The position numbers and the translations under genes were made by a program. A DNA stretch of 64,000 bases. Origin: Thalassobacterium sedimentorum (lineage in GTDB: Bacteria; Verrucomicrobiota; Verrucomicrobiia; Opitutales; Coraliomargaritaceae). Where the stretch lies: positions 62,001 through 126,000 of the forward strand of contig NZ_JARXIC010000013.1 of assembly GCF_031127905.1 (NCBI RefSeq). Direction: 5' to 3'. Below, in pieces: positions 37,256-49,231 of the stretch (positions are counted from its first letter, which is position 1; the number at the start of each line of letters is the position of its first letter). The notes beneath the pieces are model-generated. The model did not search any database. It saw only the letters and a program-made list of their open reading frames with translations, and was not told where the DNA came from.

Positions 37256-38323
37256 ATGAGCTTGCAACGCGGACTTGATATTTTGGCACAACGGATTGAA
37301 CAAGTTCCGGAGTGTTTACGGCAAACTTTGGCTCCGTCATTGCCGACGCCTGTCTTTGCCGGTGCGGCCCGCGAGGTGATCACTACTGGGATTGGGAGTT
37401 CGGAGGCGGCCGCTAAGTATTTGCAGGCGCAACTGAACCGTATCCCGCAGCAACATGCGGAATTTTTGCCGACCTGTGCATTTTATGGCGAGCTGCCGGC
37501 CGCCAGCGCGCGTAAGCATTTGGTCGTTTTTACCCAAGGGCTCTCGCCCAACGCGCAGATCGTGCTGGCGCGGCGATCACAGTTTGCGGGTTTGACGCTG
37601 GTGACTTCGTCCACCTTGGAGGGACAGCGCCAAGCCGGCAAGACTGACCGTGCGCAGCTCTTGCAGGATTTGGAAGCTGAGGGCGCTTCCATTGTGACGC
37701 ACCCGATGGAGGATGAATTTGAAATTTTGCCGCGCATCATCGGGCCTGCCTGTGCTTTATTGGCGGCGTGGAAGGTCGCGGCCTCAGTTGCGGAGGCTCA
37801 GTCTACTGTAGCTCAGGCCAGGATCTCCGATATGCTGGATGCCGTCTGGGCGGTCGACTTGCCCGACACCGAGCTGCTGGAGCGCTGCGCTCACGAGCTT
37901 TTGGCGGGTGTTGATTTTTATTTTAGTGATTGCAGCTCGCTCTATGCGCAAAATTTAGCGGCCAAGGTGCTGGAGACCGTGTTTTGTGCACCGCCACGTA
38001 TTCGAGATTTGTTTGATTATTCGCATGGTCCCTTTCAAGCCGAACGCGCGCAGCCCGGGCATCGTTGGATTTTTACCAGTGAGCAGCCGGCGGCACTGGA
38101 TCTGGTCGCGCGTTTAAGTCCTTTATTGGAGCGAGTGAACCCGCCCGTGATCATCCAATCGCCGGTGCCGGAGCCTTATGCGATTTTTTATTACGAGCGC
38201 TTTCTCAATGCGGTGGTGCTTCGCGCCGCGAAATTGGCCGGATATAATCTGATCGATTGGCCGGGCAAGTTGGAAGACGGCGAAGGGTATGCCTTGCAGC
38301 AGCCTTATGCGCGCGAATTGTGA
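37256..38323 (+). CDS. SIS-domain protein (GlmS isomerase-domain-like)
   Basis: 355 residues. A first SIS motif REVITTGIGSSEAAAKYLQ (about 35-55) and a second half with LAAKVLETVFCAPPRIRDLFDYSHGPFQ, the latter like the HGP loop of sugar-phosphate isomerases. There is no glutaminase domain. SIS domains bind or isomerise phosphosugars. The 4-bp gap to the GCH2-like gene shows co-translation, and the pairing suggests that both act on related ligands, perhaps a ribose-containing intermediate. Function not established. Confidence 0.78.
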   Translation: MSLQRGLDILAQRIEQVPECLRQTLAPSLPTPVFAGAAREVITTGIGSSEAAAKYLQAQLNRIPQQHAEFLPTCAFYGELPAASARKHLVVFTQGLSPNAQIVLARRSQFAGLTLVTSSTLEGQRQAGKTDRAQLLQDLEAEGASIVTHPMEDEFEILPRIIGPACALLAAWKVAASVAEAQSTVAQARISDMLDAVWAVDLPDTELLERCAHELLAGVDFYFSDCSSLYAQNLAAKVLETVFCAPPRIRDLFDYSHGPFQAERAQPGHRWIFTSEQPAALDLVARLSPLLERVNPPVIIQSPVPEPYAIFYYERFLNAVVLRAAKLAGYNLIDWPGKLEDGEGYALQQPYAREL

Positions 38324-38345
38324 TTTTTTCTGCTTATACCCATTC

Positions 38346-38383
38346 AAAAAAAATGGACCTAGGTGGCGTGCACCTAGATCCAT
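38346..38383 (-). terminator. terminator of rng (minus strand), also between convergent genes
   Basis: ATGGACCTAGGTG (38353-38365) pairs with CACCTAGATCCAT (38371-38383), one mismatch, loop GCGTG. On the minus strand the stem is followed by a run of eight T (38353-38346). It can also slow transcripts leaving the SIS gene. Confidence 0.8.
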
Positions 38384-38421
38384 TGAAGAATGTGTCGTAT
38401 GGCTCGTTTCGGCCTATCCGC

Positions 38422-40182
38422 TTAGCGCTGTTCTTGTCCGCTCTCGATGTCGATGATCTTGAAATTCTCGACGTGATAGATCGGATCGGCACGGAAGGAG
38501 AGGCGTGCGCCGTAGGATTGCTCGATCTCCAGTAGCAGATCCTCATCCTCTTGGCGCAGGCGTTCGAGGTTGGTCGGGTGGAGTAGCACGCGTAGGGCGA
38601 CCTCTTTATCGTGGCCATCGCGTGCACGGATGTGGCGGATGACACTGATTAGGCGACGTTGCACTTCGACGCTCATGGTGCGGGAGCTCTTGACCGAACC
38701 GCGACCGTGGCAATACGGGCAGTCGGTGTAGATCCCACTGGAGTGACTCTCGGAGTGGCGCTGGCGAGTCATTTGCATGATGCCGAGCGTGGAAATTGGC
38801 AGAATGTGGTTTTTGGCCTTATCGCTCGCCATTTCGCGACGCATGCGTGCGAGCACGGCGTTGCGATCTTTTTTCGCCTTCATATCGATGAAATCGAGGA
38901 TGATGAGACCACCAATATTGCGCAGACGCACTTGACGGCAGATCTCTGTGGCCGCTTCCAGGTTGACTTGAAGTATAAAGTCCTTGCCGTCCTTATTCTT
39001 GTTCTTGTGGGAGCCAGTATTCACGTCGATCGAGATGAGTGCTTCCGTTTCTTCGATCACAATTTCACCGCCGCCGGGGAGTGGCACGCAGCGCATGTAA
39101 GTCTGTTCAATCTGGCGTTCGATGTTGAAGCGCTCGAATACCGGAATGTCGTCTTTAAACAGATGGATCTTCGACTTCGAACGCGGGGAAATCTTCGTCA
39201 CTTCCTCGATGATATTGTCGTAGTCTTCTTTCTTGTCCACCATCACGCGGTCGATTTCCTCTGTCAGGAAGTCGCGCACAGTACGGCCGACGATGTCGGG
39301 CTCGACATAGAGGCAAGCTGGTTTCTTGGTGGCCTCCATGCGTTGGTTGATAACTTCCCAGCGTTTGAGTAGAATGTGGAGGTCACGTATGAAGTAGCGG
39401 GCTTTTTTACCTTCGCCTGCAGTGCGCACGATGATGCCCATACCTTCGGGCAAGGTGAGGTCGCGTAAGATACCTTTGAGGCGTGAGCGCTCCTTTTTAT
39501 CTTCGATTTTGCGAGAAATGCCCAGCGTGCCTGTGTAAGGCATCAATACCAAGAAGCGGCCGGGGAGCGCAATATTAGTGGTTGTGCGTGGACCTTTGGT
39601 GCCAATTTGCCCCTTGGTGATCTGCAGTACGATTTCACTACCGATGGGGTAGAGTTTTGGAATGTCTTTAACAGTGATTTTTTCGGCTTCGCGCTTACGT
39701 TGCTTTTCCGATTTATTATCGCGGACAATCTCGATCGTATTGTCTTTGGCAGCGGGCAGAATGTCCCAATAGTGCAGGAAGGCGTTTTTATCTTCACCGA
39801 TGTCGACGAAGGCTGCTTTGAGTCCCGGCTCCAAATTTTGAATGCGCCCTTTGAAGATTGCACCGACTTCGCGAGCTTCACCAGTACGCTCGACTTCGAA
39901 CTTTTCTAGTACGCCGTCCTGTAGTAGGGCTACGCGCTTTTCCAAGGGTTCGGAATTGATGATGAGTTCGGTGTAAGATTTCTTTTCAGCTTTGATTGCT
40001 TTGACGATGCGTGTGATCAGCGGTTGTGTTTTCTCGCGTTTCGCAGCGTCATCTTTGAGTGCGCGGGTGTCGATGCGTTCTGTCTTTTTTTCCTTGGGAG
40101 CAGATGTGAGCTCTTCAGTATATTGATCGTCGCTGTTCGCTTCGCTGTTAGAAGTGTTTTGAGTAGTTGATTCGTCGTTCAT
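38422..40182 (-). CDS. rng: ribonuclease E/G family endoribonuclease
   Basis: 586 residues, RNase G size with an acidic N-terminal tail of about 60. An S1 domain (about 95-190, [24 protein letters not shown]) precedes the catalytic core, with metal-binding Asp in ISIDVNTGS and IILDFIDMK, and the zinc-link region CPYCHGRGS. It cuts single-stranded RNA in rRNA maturation and mRNA decay. The long C-terminal scaffold of RNase E is missing, so RNase G is the better name. It follows rodA on the same strand (87-bp gap), a common pairing in cell-shape operons. Confidence 0.92.
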   Translation of the reverse strand: MNDESTTQNTSNSEANSDDQYTEELTSAPKEKKTERIDTRALKDDAAKREKTQPLITRIVKAIKAEKKSYTELIINSEPLEKRVALLQDGVLEKFEVERTGEAREVGAIFKGRIQNLEPGLKAAFVDIGEDKNAFLHYWDILPAAKDNTIEIVRDNKSEKQRKREAEKITVKDIPKLYPIGSEIVLQITKGQIGTKGPRTTTNIALPGRFLVLMPYTGTLGISRKIEDKKERSRLKGILRDLTLPEGMGIIVRTAGEGKKARYFIRDLHILLKRWEVINQRMEATKKPACLYVEPDIVGRTVRDFLTEEIDRVMVDKKEDYDNIIEEVTKISPRSKSKIHLFKDDIPVFERFNIERQIEQTYMRCVPLPGGGEIVIEETEALISIDVNTGSHKNKNKDGKDFILQVNLEAATEICRQVRLRNIGGLIILDFIDMKAKKDRNAVLARMRREMASDKAKNHILPISTLGIMQMTRQRHSESHSSGIYTDCPYCHGRGSVKSSRTMSVEVQRRLISVIRHIRARDGHDKEVALRVLLHPTNLERLRQEDEDLLLEIEQSYGARLSFRADPIYHVENFKIIDIESGQEQR

Positions 40183-40269
40183 TGGTCTTGGTTTCCCGTG
40201 GGTGAGGTGGGGATCCCAAGTTCTGGCTGTTTTGACTATCGAATCTGTATGTGTGTGGGTGCATCTGCA

Positions 40270-41520
<1,251 letters not shown>

Positions 41521-41558
41521 GTGGGTAAATTAAAAAGTAGGCACTGCGAATGAGGCAA

Positions 41559-42020
41559 CTAATTCACATCGCCAAGGTAATTACCGGCCGGGATAAAATC
41601 GTCATCTTTGAAAAAAGCTTTGATGACCTCTGGTAGGAAACGGCGATTATTCAAATCGTCCAGTGGGATCCATTCGACGCCCACTTGCTTTTTATCATGC
41701 TCCGTGCCAGGGCCGATCCCGTCGGGGTTCGGCAGTGAGCAGCGAAAAACATTTTCGACTTGGTGAAAGGCACGGTGTGAATCGCGAAATTCATGGTTCC
41801 TGCCGATGTATTCTCTGACGTATAGGAGCTCACCAACCTCGACATCTGTGCCGATTTCTTCCAGGCACTCGCGCTTGAGCCCCTGGCGCAGGGTCTCTCC
41901 GTGGCGTTGGCCGCCGCCCGGGAGGATGTAGAATTCCCCCGTCCGATCGCGCATTTTAATCGCAAGGACTTTTTTGTTTAAAATTATGAGAGCTCGTGCC
42001 GCTGTTCGAATATGACGCAT
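41559..42020 (-). CDS. NUDIX hydrolase
   Basis: 153 residues from ATG 42020. A longer frame (42071) would run further into the divergent gene's leader. The Nudix box [18 protein letters not shown] followed by LEEIG matches GX5EX7REUXEEXGU exactly. It hydrolyses a nucleoside diphosphate linked to another moiety. Substrate unknown. It is transcribed divergently from the small gene at 42145 and in the same direction as rodA and rng. Confidence 0.9.
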   Translation of the reverse strand: MRHIRTAARALIILNKKVLAIKMRDRTGEFYILPGGGQRHGETLRQGLKRECLEEIGTDVEVGELLYVREYIGRNHEFRDSHRAFHQVENVFRCSLPNPDGIGPGTEHDKKQVGVEWIPLDDLNNRRFLPEVIKAFFKDDDFIPAGNYLGDVN

Positions 42021-42144
42021 GGTTGTAGGATACAGCCAAATGCAGATTACCTCAGGAGCAAGACTCAACATAGATACTGTGAAATTTGTGCTAAGGCCGT
42101 TAGAGTCGCTTGCGGTTTGTAGCTCTCTATGTCAGGACTCTCTC

Positions 42145-42513
42145 ATGGTTGAAATCATTGATAGTTTAGGTGCAGAAGTTTTTAAGCAGCAGTTTGCGGA
42201 TTCGCCGCAGTTACTTGCGTTTTTAGAGGCGAATTTTACTGGAGCTGAGAGGGCTGCTGTACGCCAGCAGCTCTTTAATTCTACGGATGAGAGCGCTTAC
42301 TCGCTGCGGCAATGGGTGGAATCCTTGCGCACGGTGCGGGCGTGGTTGGATGCGCGTGGGCTCGAGATGTCGCTGGAGGATGAGTTGGGCTATGTGTGTT
42401 GTGCGGGCGAGGCCGCTGGTGCAGGTGCGAATTTGACACATTTGCCGACTTTGGTTGCGGATATGTTGGAGAGCTATGGTTGTGAACGCGCAGAGCCACG
42501 GACAAAAGTTTGA
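42145..42513 (+). CDS. uncharacterised small acidic protein upstream of lysA
   Basis: 122 residues from ATG 42145. A longer frame to 42019 would overlap the divergent NUDIX gene. No motif is recognised. The sequence is mostly helical, with FLEANFTGAERAAVRQQLF and SLRQWVESLRTVRAWLDAR, then an alanine/cysteine-rich patch CCAGEAAGAG and a helical end. There is no signal peptide. It is 95 bp before lysA on the same strand and may be co-transcribed with it. Confidence 0.6.
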   Translation: MVEIIDSLGAEVFKQQFADSPQLLAFLEANFTGAERAAVRQQLFNSTDESAYSLRQWVESLRTVRAWLDARGLEMSLEDELGYVCCAGEAAGAGANLTHLPTLVADMLESYGCERAEPRTKV

Positions 42514-42607
42514 TGCTCGAATCAGGGGAGGAATTAGGAGTGGAGGAAGTTCGAAGCTGCATGGTTTCGCGCTTGCCTGAGCGGATGAAGCGCATTTGCT
42601 CTCACTC

Positions 42608-43864
42608 ATGGCGCAAAAAATACAGCCCCGTTTTCTCGATTTCACGACCGCTCATGCAGTTGCCGAAGACTTCGGCACGCCCGTCTATGTCTATGACCAA
42701 AAGACTTTAGAGGCCAATGCGGCCGCGGTGCTTGCTTTTCCTAATGCCTTCGGCTTGACGGCTCGTTATGCGATGAAAGCGTCTCCGAATGCCGCGATCT
42801 TGAAGCTCTTTGCTCAGGCTGGTTTGCACATTGATGCGTCGTCCGGCCATGAGGTGCACCGTGCGATGGCGGCAGGTATTGCCGCAGAGAAAATCAGTCT
42901 GAGTGCGCAAGAATTGCCAGAGGACTTGGGCGAGCTCTTGGACGCAGGTATTCAACTGAACGCTTGCTCGTTGGCTCAGCTGGAGCGCTTTGGTCAACTT
43001 AAGCCCGGCGGCGAAGTGGGCATTCGCATCAATCCTGGTGCTGGCTCGGGTGGTAACAATCGCACCAATGTGGGCGGCCCATCTTCCAGTTTCGGTATCT
43101 GGTATGAGTGGATTCCTCAGATCAAAGAGCTCTTGGCTAAGTATTCGCTCACCGCGGTGCGCATTCATACGCATATCGGCTCTGGCAGCGATCCCGAGGT
43201 TTGGCTCAAAGTGTCGAAGATGAATTTTGAGATGGTGCGTCAATTTCCTGATGTGGTGACACTCAACCTCGGTGGAGGCTTTAAAGTGGGGCGTATGCCC
43301 GATGAGAAGTCGACCGACCTGCAAATCGTGGGGCAGCCGATTAAGGAGAAATTTGAGGAGTTCGCAGCGGAGACTGGTCGCAAGATTCGTCTCGAAGTCG
43401 AGCCGGGCACCTTCTTAGTTGCCAATGCCTGTGCTTTGCTTTCTAAGGTGCAAGACGTGGTCTCTACCGGAGAGGCGGGCTATGATTTTATTAAACTCAA
43501 CACTGGTATGACTGAGTTGCTGCGTCCCTCCATTTACGGGGCGCAACATCCGATCTGTCTTTTGCAGAGTGAAGAATCCGCCAGCTCTAAAGAATACGTG
43601 GTGGTGGGCCACTGCTGTGAGTCGGGGGATATTTTGACACCTGCGCCAGGCGATCCGGAACTGTTGGCGACGCGTGAGCTGCCCGAGGCCACGATTGGTG
43701 ACTACTGCGTGATCGATGGCTCCGGGGCCTATGCTTCGGCGATGACGCCTAAGCACTACAATTCATATCCAGAAGCTGCGGAAGTCATGTTAGATACATC
43801 GAACGCGCCGCGCTTGATTCGCCGTCGTCAAACGCTCGCAGAGATCTGGGCTAACGAAGTTTAG
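42608..43864 (+). CDS. lysA: diaminopimelate decarboxylase family protein
   Basis: 418 residues from ATG 42608; ATG 42596 is an alternative. A PLP-dependent fold III decarboxylase. The PLP lysine is in [12 protein letters not shown], the strand [12 protein letters not shown] holds the phosphate-site His, [11 protein letters not shown] is the glycine loop, [13 protein letters not shown] follows, and the second-subunit Cys is in [10 protein letters not shown]. Most likely it makes lysine from meso-diaminopimelate; carboxynorspermidine decarboxylase is a less likely relative. Cytoplasmic dimer. It is followed by a repeat locus. Confidence 0.87.
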   Translation: MAQKIQPRFLDFTTAHAVAEDFGTPVYVYDQKTLEANAAAVLAFPNAFGLTARYAMKASPNAAILKLFAQAGLHIDASSGHEVHRAMAAGIAAEKISLSAQELPEDLGELLDAGIQLNACSLAQLERFGQLKPGGEVGIRINPGAGSGGNNRTNVGGPSSSFGIWYEWIPQIKELLAKYSLTAVRIHTHIGSGSDPEVWLKVSKMNFEMVRQFPDVVTLNLGGGFKVGRMPDEKSTDLQIVGQPIKEKFEEFAAETGRKIRLEVEPGTFLVANACALLSKVQDVVSTGEAGYDFIKLNTGMTELLRPSIYGAQHPICLLQSEESASSKEYVVVGHCCESGDILTPAPGDPELLATRELPEATIGDYCVIDGSGAYASAMTPKHYNSYPEAAEVMLDTSNAPRLIRRRQTLAEIWANEV

Positions 43865-44132
43865 AATGTAGAACGTCCAACGTCCAACGTCGAACGTCCA
43901 ATTCTGAATGTGAACTTGTAGCGGGGGACTCTAACCCCGTTGGCGTTGGGCCGGCTGCGGCTAGTCGAACGCTCGAACCGAGGCTAAAGCACTCGGCTAC
44001 GTCATAGGTGAAGGTCGAATGATCAATAATTCACAATCGAGTGTTCGCCCCATTCTCCCTCGTGTCGTGTATGCAAGCCCGCGTATCTCCAATTCACCAT
44101 TGGATGTCGGACGTTCAATGTTCGAAGTTCCT
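43865..44132. repeat. intergenic repeat locus with 7-bp tandem units at both ends
   Basis: The left end has four tandem units AACGTCC, AACGTCC, AACGTCG, AACGTCC (43872-43899), then AATTCTGAATG. The right end (about 44090-44130) holds related 7-mers in the opposite orientation, reading GAACTTC, GAACATT, GAACGTC, CGACATC on the minus strand. Between them are a GGGG-ACTCTAA-CCCC hairpin near 43922-43940 and CCGAG-N9-CTCGG near 43978-43996. Such units, often translated as SNIERPTSN-like peptides, recur between genes in Verrucomicrobiota and relatives. The right end overlaps the last codons of the DUF983 gene. Confidence 0.7.
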
Positions 44133-44564
44133 CTGTTCTTCTTCGAATAATAATTCATCACAGTCTTCAGGGCGGTTGGCATGCAATTCGTCGGGTAAGC
44201 AGAAATAGTAGCTCATCAGCCACAAACTCCAAGAGAGACGGTAGAATAGCAGCGGTAATAGTAGCGCTGCGATTCCGGCTGCTATCATTGCTGGCCTAAA
44301 AGGTATCCAGCCTGCAAACCCCGCCAGTAGTAGCGGCGCGACGACGCCAAAAACTGCGATTCCGTAATTGATACAGAGTGGGCCGAGATAGTAACCATCG
44401 CCGCGTTCTAAAGTCATACCGCAGTAGGGGCAGCGATGGTTGATCTTTAAAGTCGACCGAAAGATTTTAGCTTGTCCACAGTTGGGACACTGGCAGCGTA
44501 AGCCGCGATCTACAATATCGCTGCGGCGAACTTTGGGCAGAGGCTTGAGTGTGTGGTCAATCAT
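44115..44564 (-). CDS. DUF983 zinc-ribbon membrane protein
   Basis: 149 residues. A zinc ribbon at the N-terminus (CQCPNCGQAKIF, then CPYCGMTLERGDGYYLGP) is followed by two membrane segments (IAVFGVVAPLLLAGFAGWI and PAMIAAGIAALLLPLLFY) as in DUF983. Function unknown; inner membrane predicted. The start overlaps the TatD gene by 8 bp. The C-terminal residues RNFEH lie inside the intergenic repeat, so the end of the protein has probably been replaced by repeat-derived sequence. Confidence 0.87.
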   Translation of the reverse strand: MIDHTLKPLPKVRRSDIVDRGLRCQCPNCGQAKIFRSTLKINHRCPYCGMTLERGDGYYLGPLCINYGIAVFGVVAPLLLAGFAGWIPFRPAMIAAGIAALLLPLLFYRLSWSLWLMSYYFCLPDELHANRPEDCDELLFEEEQRNFEH

Positions 44565-45261
44565 CTATAAAATAGCGGGTAAAATTGTCGGCGACTTGCT
44601 GTGCGAGAGCTTCCACTGCGACTTCTCGCAGTTTGGCGATACGTTGGTAGCCATTTAAGAGGAATTCCGTGGGACTGGTCGAAGTTTTCAACGTGTCCGG
44701 TGCATCGGTTTCAATCAAGAGCCGATCTGCGGGCACGGCTCGAACGGCGGCGGACGCTTTCTTTGCATTGTTACTCAGTTGAGCTGCGTGAAATGAGAAA
44801 TAGGCTCCGAGTTGGGCCAACTGTGCCACTTGTTCGGCCGAGCCGCTATACGCGTGAAGGTGAATGCCGCGTGAGGGGCAGGGTTGCGCTTTTAAGATGC
44901 CGAGTAGTGGGTCAAGAGCTTTCAAGCAGTGGATCGATACTGGTAAATTATGCGTGGCGGCTTGCCTGAGTTGCCAGATGAACGCGTATTGCTGCCGTTG
45001 GATATCGTAGCCGTCTACCCATTGGTCGAGGCCGATTTCGCCGATTGCTCTGGCTGCAGTGATGTGTTTGAGAAAGCTAGCTTGCCAATCGCTTGGTGCC
45101 TCATTCACCTGCCAAGGGTGCAGACCGATTGCGGGAATGATTTGTGGCTCTTGATGCGCGAGCTTCAGTAGTTGCGGCCAATCTGCTGGACATGTTCCAT
45201 TGAGTACGACCGGATGACTGAGTGCTGCGTGTGGATGGCTATGAGCGTCGTAGAGTTTCAT
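44557..45261 (-). CDS. TatD-family metal-dependent hydrolase
   Basis: 234 residues. Metal ligands and motifs of TatD: YDAHSHPHA at the N-terminus, AIGEIGLDQW, VSIHCLKA and LLIETDAP. The usual final DCC-like tail is short. Family members are 3'-5' DNases or RNases and are also linked to protein quality control. It overlaps the DUF983 gene, so the two are translated together. Shorter than E. coli TatD (about 260) by small loop losses. Confidence 0.87.
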   Translation of the reverse strand: MKLYDAHSHPHAALSHPVVLNGTCPADWPQLLKLAHQEPQIIPAIGLHPWQVNEAPSDWQASFLKHITAARAIGEIGLDQWVDGYDIQRQQYAFIWQLRQAATHNLPVSIHCLKALDPLLGILKAQPCPSRGIHLHAYSGSAEQVAQLAQLGAYFSFHAAQLSNNAKKASAAVRAVPADRLLIETDAPDTLKTSTSPTEFLLNGYQRIAKLREVAVEALAQQVADNFTRYFIDD

Positions 45262-45360
45262 TGGGTTGTGTCGCTCGGTTCGGTGCCATCTATTTGATCA
45301 GCGGAGGCTACACTAGTGAAGACCATACGAACTTGAGTGCCATGGTGCAGCCCCAACGAA

Positions 45361-45780
45361 TTAGGATTCTGCTAGGCAGGACTGAGCAAAGCGTTGGATG
45401 GATTCCACGATACGGCTCAGTCCGTTGCGGCGATTGGGAGACAGGTGCTGGGTGATGCCCACCTCGGCTAGAAAGTCGGCATCAGTCTTAATGATATCCT
45501 CTGGTGTTGCATCGCTGTAGAAATCACAGAGTAGGCTGGCGATACCCTTGACGATGGCAGAATCCGACTCCGATTGAAACTCGCAGAGTCCGTTTTGATA
45601 GCAAGGTACCACCCAGAGTTGTGACATGCAGCCCTCGATCTTAAAGCTATCGATCCGTAAGTCCTCGGGCAGACCTTTGGCTTTCTTGCCACGGTCCACG
45701 ATATAGCCCAGCCGTTCGTAGGGATCGGGAATGAGGGTGATCTCCTCGACCAGTGCGTTTTTCTTTTCTTCTAAATTCAT
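45361..45780 (-). CDS. sufE: SufE-family sulfur acceptor
   Basis: 139 residues. It takes persulfide sulfur from the SufS cysteine desulfurase for Fe-S cluster assembly. The active Cys is in FKIEGCMSQLWV, and the segments DPYERLGYIVDRG and HLSPNRRNGLSRIVESI fit the family. No suf genes are adjacent in the window. A 99-bp gap separates it from the downstream TatD gene. Confidence 0.93.
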   Translation of the reverse strand: MNLEEKKNALVEEITLIPDPYERLGYIVDRGKKAKGLPEDLRIDSFKIEGCMSQLWVVPCYQNGLCEFQSESDSAIVKGIASLLCDFYSDATPEDIIKTDADFLAEVGITQHLSPNRRNGLSRIVESIQRFAQSCLAES

Positions 45781-45840
45781 AGTGTTTCAGAGTTAGAAGC
45801 TAGCCAGAGGAATTTAGAAGTCAAAAATGAGAGGGTTATG

Positions 45841-45905
45841 TAAGACAGACACTCAAGTCTGTCGTCTGCGTCGCGCTGGAGTGACAGGGAGGACGCCTGT
45901 CTTGC
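45841..45905. repeat. short element with terminal inverted repeats between sufE and eno
   Basis: Starts TAAGACAG (45841-45848) and ends CTGTCTTG (about 45898-45905), imperfect inverted repeats. Inside lies GACAGAC-N6-GTCTGTC at 45844-45863. It resembles small dispersed palindromic elements of Opitutia genomes. It has no coding capacity. Confidence 0.5.
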
Positions 45906-45910
45906 ATAAA

Positions 45911-45940
45911 AAAGCCCTGCCGTTGGCACGGCAGGGCTTT
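45911..45940 (-). terminator. rho-independent terminator of eno
   Basis: Perfect 13-bp stem AAAGCCCTGCCGT / ACGGCAGGGCTTT with loop TGGC. On the minus strand it is followed by T6 (A-run 45908-45913 on the plus strand). It sits 22 bp after the eno stop. Confidence 0.9.
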
Positions 45941-45961
45941 GCTTAAATGGAATCGAAAAGA

Positions 45962-47552
<1,591 letters not shown>

Positions 47553-49061
47553 ATGCAAAAAATGAAACCCCTTCTTCCCGCATATTTATCAATTCTTGGC
47601 TTGTGCTTGACGGCGCAAGCTGACGTGAGCCTGCCGAGTATATTTGGTGATCATATGGTGCTCCAGCGTGAGCAGGCCAACCCCGTCTGGGGAACTGCCG
47701 ATGCGGGGGAGGCGGTCACTGTTGAAATCGGTGGGCAGTCGCATCAGGCTGTTGCTGATGAGGAGGGTAAATGGCGCGTCAATTTGAGTCCTCTGGAAGT
47801 TGGAGGCCCCTATACTTTGAGTGTGACTGGGAATAATGTCCTAAGCTTTGTAGATGTGTTGGTGGGGGAAGTTTGGTTTTGCTCCGGTCAGTCGAATATG
47901 GAGTGGAGCGTGCGTAATTCCAACCACGCGGATGTTGAGCTGGCGACAGCAAACAATCCACAGATTCGTCTGATCACGGTTTCGAAGAATGGAACCCAGC
48001 AGTTGCAAGACGATTTTAAAGGCGAGTGGCAGCTGGCTACTTCGGAGACGGTTGCAGATTTTTCAGCCGTTGGGTATTTTTATGGTAAACGCTTGCAGCA
48101 TGCATTGGATGTGCCGATCGGCTTGATCGATAATTCGTGGGGCGGCTCTTCTGCCGAAGCTTGGGTTCCGCGTGATGTTCTGAAGCAATCCGATACTTTT
48201 AGTGATTATATACAATTATGGGCTGAGCGTGCCGCTGCTTATAGTGATGAAATACACGCAGAAAAGGTTGCGGAATATCGCGCCTGGGAGGCTGCTGGTA
48301 AGCCCGATCCCCGTAAACGCTGGCCTAGCGATCCGCGCACGAATCAGCATCGGCCGGGGAATATATACAATGGTATGGTTTATCCCCTGGCCGGCTATGG
48401 CATACGTGGAACAATTTGGTACCAAGGGGAAAGTAATGCCGGTCGCGCGCAGCAATACCGCGAGCTCTTTCCGCTGATGATTACGACTTGGCGTGAACTT
48501 TGGCAGCAGGGAGACTTTCCGTTCTACTGGGTGCAATTGGCAGATTACCAAAAAGAGACAACTGAACCCAGTGATCATTCTTGGGCGAAGTTACGTGAGG
48601 CACAGACCATGACACTCTCATTGCCCAATACAGGAGAGGCAGTGATCATTGATGCGGGCGAGGGGCGTGATATTCATCCTCGTGATAAGCAAACTGTGGC
48701 CGATCGCTTGGTGCGACATGCGTTGGCGAAGGATTATGGCTTTGATGTCGCCAGTGATAGTCCGCGTTACGCATCGATGGAGGTTGAGGGAAACACTGTG
48801 ACGCTTCGCTTCGATCACGTCAGTGATGGGGGACTGCGCGCTTTTGATGTGACAGAGGTTAAAGGCTTTAGTATCGCAGGTGCGGATCAAAAATTCGTTT
48901 GGGCCGATGCTAAAATTGTCGGTAAAGACCAGGTGGTGGTTTCGAGTGATCAGGTTGCCGAACCTGTCGCCGTGCGTTATGCGTGGGCCATTAATCCGGT
49001 TGCGAATTTAGAAGATCGTAATGGTTTGCAAGTAACACCGTTCCGAACTGACGATTGGTAG
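47553..49061 (+). CDS. secreted sialate O-acetylesterase-like SGNH protein
   Basis: 502 residues with a signal peptide (about 1-23, cut near AQA-DV). A beta-rich N-terminal part (LPSIFGDHMVLQREQANPVWG) precedes the esterase core, with Ser114 in FCSGQSNMEWSV and the Gly-containing GLIDNSWGGSSAEAW, GTIWYQGESNAG, and Asp-His region HPRDKQTVADRLVRHAL. The family removes acetyl groups from sialic acids or plant and algal polysaccharides; the latter is more likely here. The start codon lies within a 7-bp-arm dyad. A run of 11 G begins with the last base of the stop codon. Confidence 0.88.
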   Translation: MQKMKPLLPAYLSILGLCLTAQADVSLPSIFGDHMVLQREQANPVWGTADAGEAVTVEIGGQSHQAVADEEGKWRVNLSPLEVGGPYTLSVTGNNVLSFVDVLVGEVWFCSGQSNMEWSVRNSNHADVELATANNPQIRLITVSKNGTQQLQDDFKGEWQLATSETVADFSAVGYFYGKRLQHALDVPIGLIDNSWGGSSAEAWVPRDVLKQSDTFSDYIQLWAERAAAYSDEIHAEKVAEYRAWEAAGKPDPRKRWPSDPRTNQHRPGNIYNGMVYPLAGYGIRGTIWYQGESNAGRAQQYRELFPLMITTWRELWQQGDFPFYWVQLADYQKETTEPSDHSWAKLREAQTMTLSLPNTGEAVIIDAGEGRDIHPRDKQTVADRLVRHALAKDYGFDVASDSPRYASMEVEGNTVTLRFDHVSDGGLRAFDVTEVKGFSIAGADQKFVWADAKIVGKDQVVVSSDQVAEPVAVRYAWAINPVANLEDRNGLQVTPFRTDDW

Positions 49062-49231
49062 GGGGGGGGGGTTCTGCAGTAGCAGTCTTTGTGAGTTCTT
49101 GTAAATCGGCTGAGATTTTATTTCCTGCTCTTGATGGAGGTCCTTTAAGGGCAGGAAACCATCTCGCTACCTCTATAATTATAAGTTTTGCCGGCCTGCC
49201 AAGTGATTGAGGGCGGGTGCTGTTGGGTGGC

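Noticed and set aside
38659-39372. 237-codon frame opposite rng
   Set aside because: The minus strand encodes the conserved RNase E/G core; the plus frame is compositional.
43872-43899. Tandem AACGTCC units as a CRISPR array
   Set aside because: Units are 7 bp without spacers; no cas genes in the window.
43997-44182. 61-codon frame with SNIERPTSNGELEIRG
   Set aside because: Translation of the intergenic 7-bp repeat locus, a common misannotation.
49061-49071. Run of 11 G as a phase-variation switch
   Set aside because: It begins with the last base of the stop codon of the esterase gene, so length change would not alter the reading frame of any seen gene.
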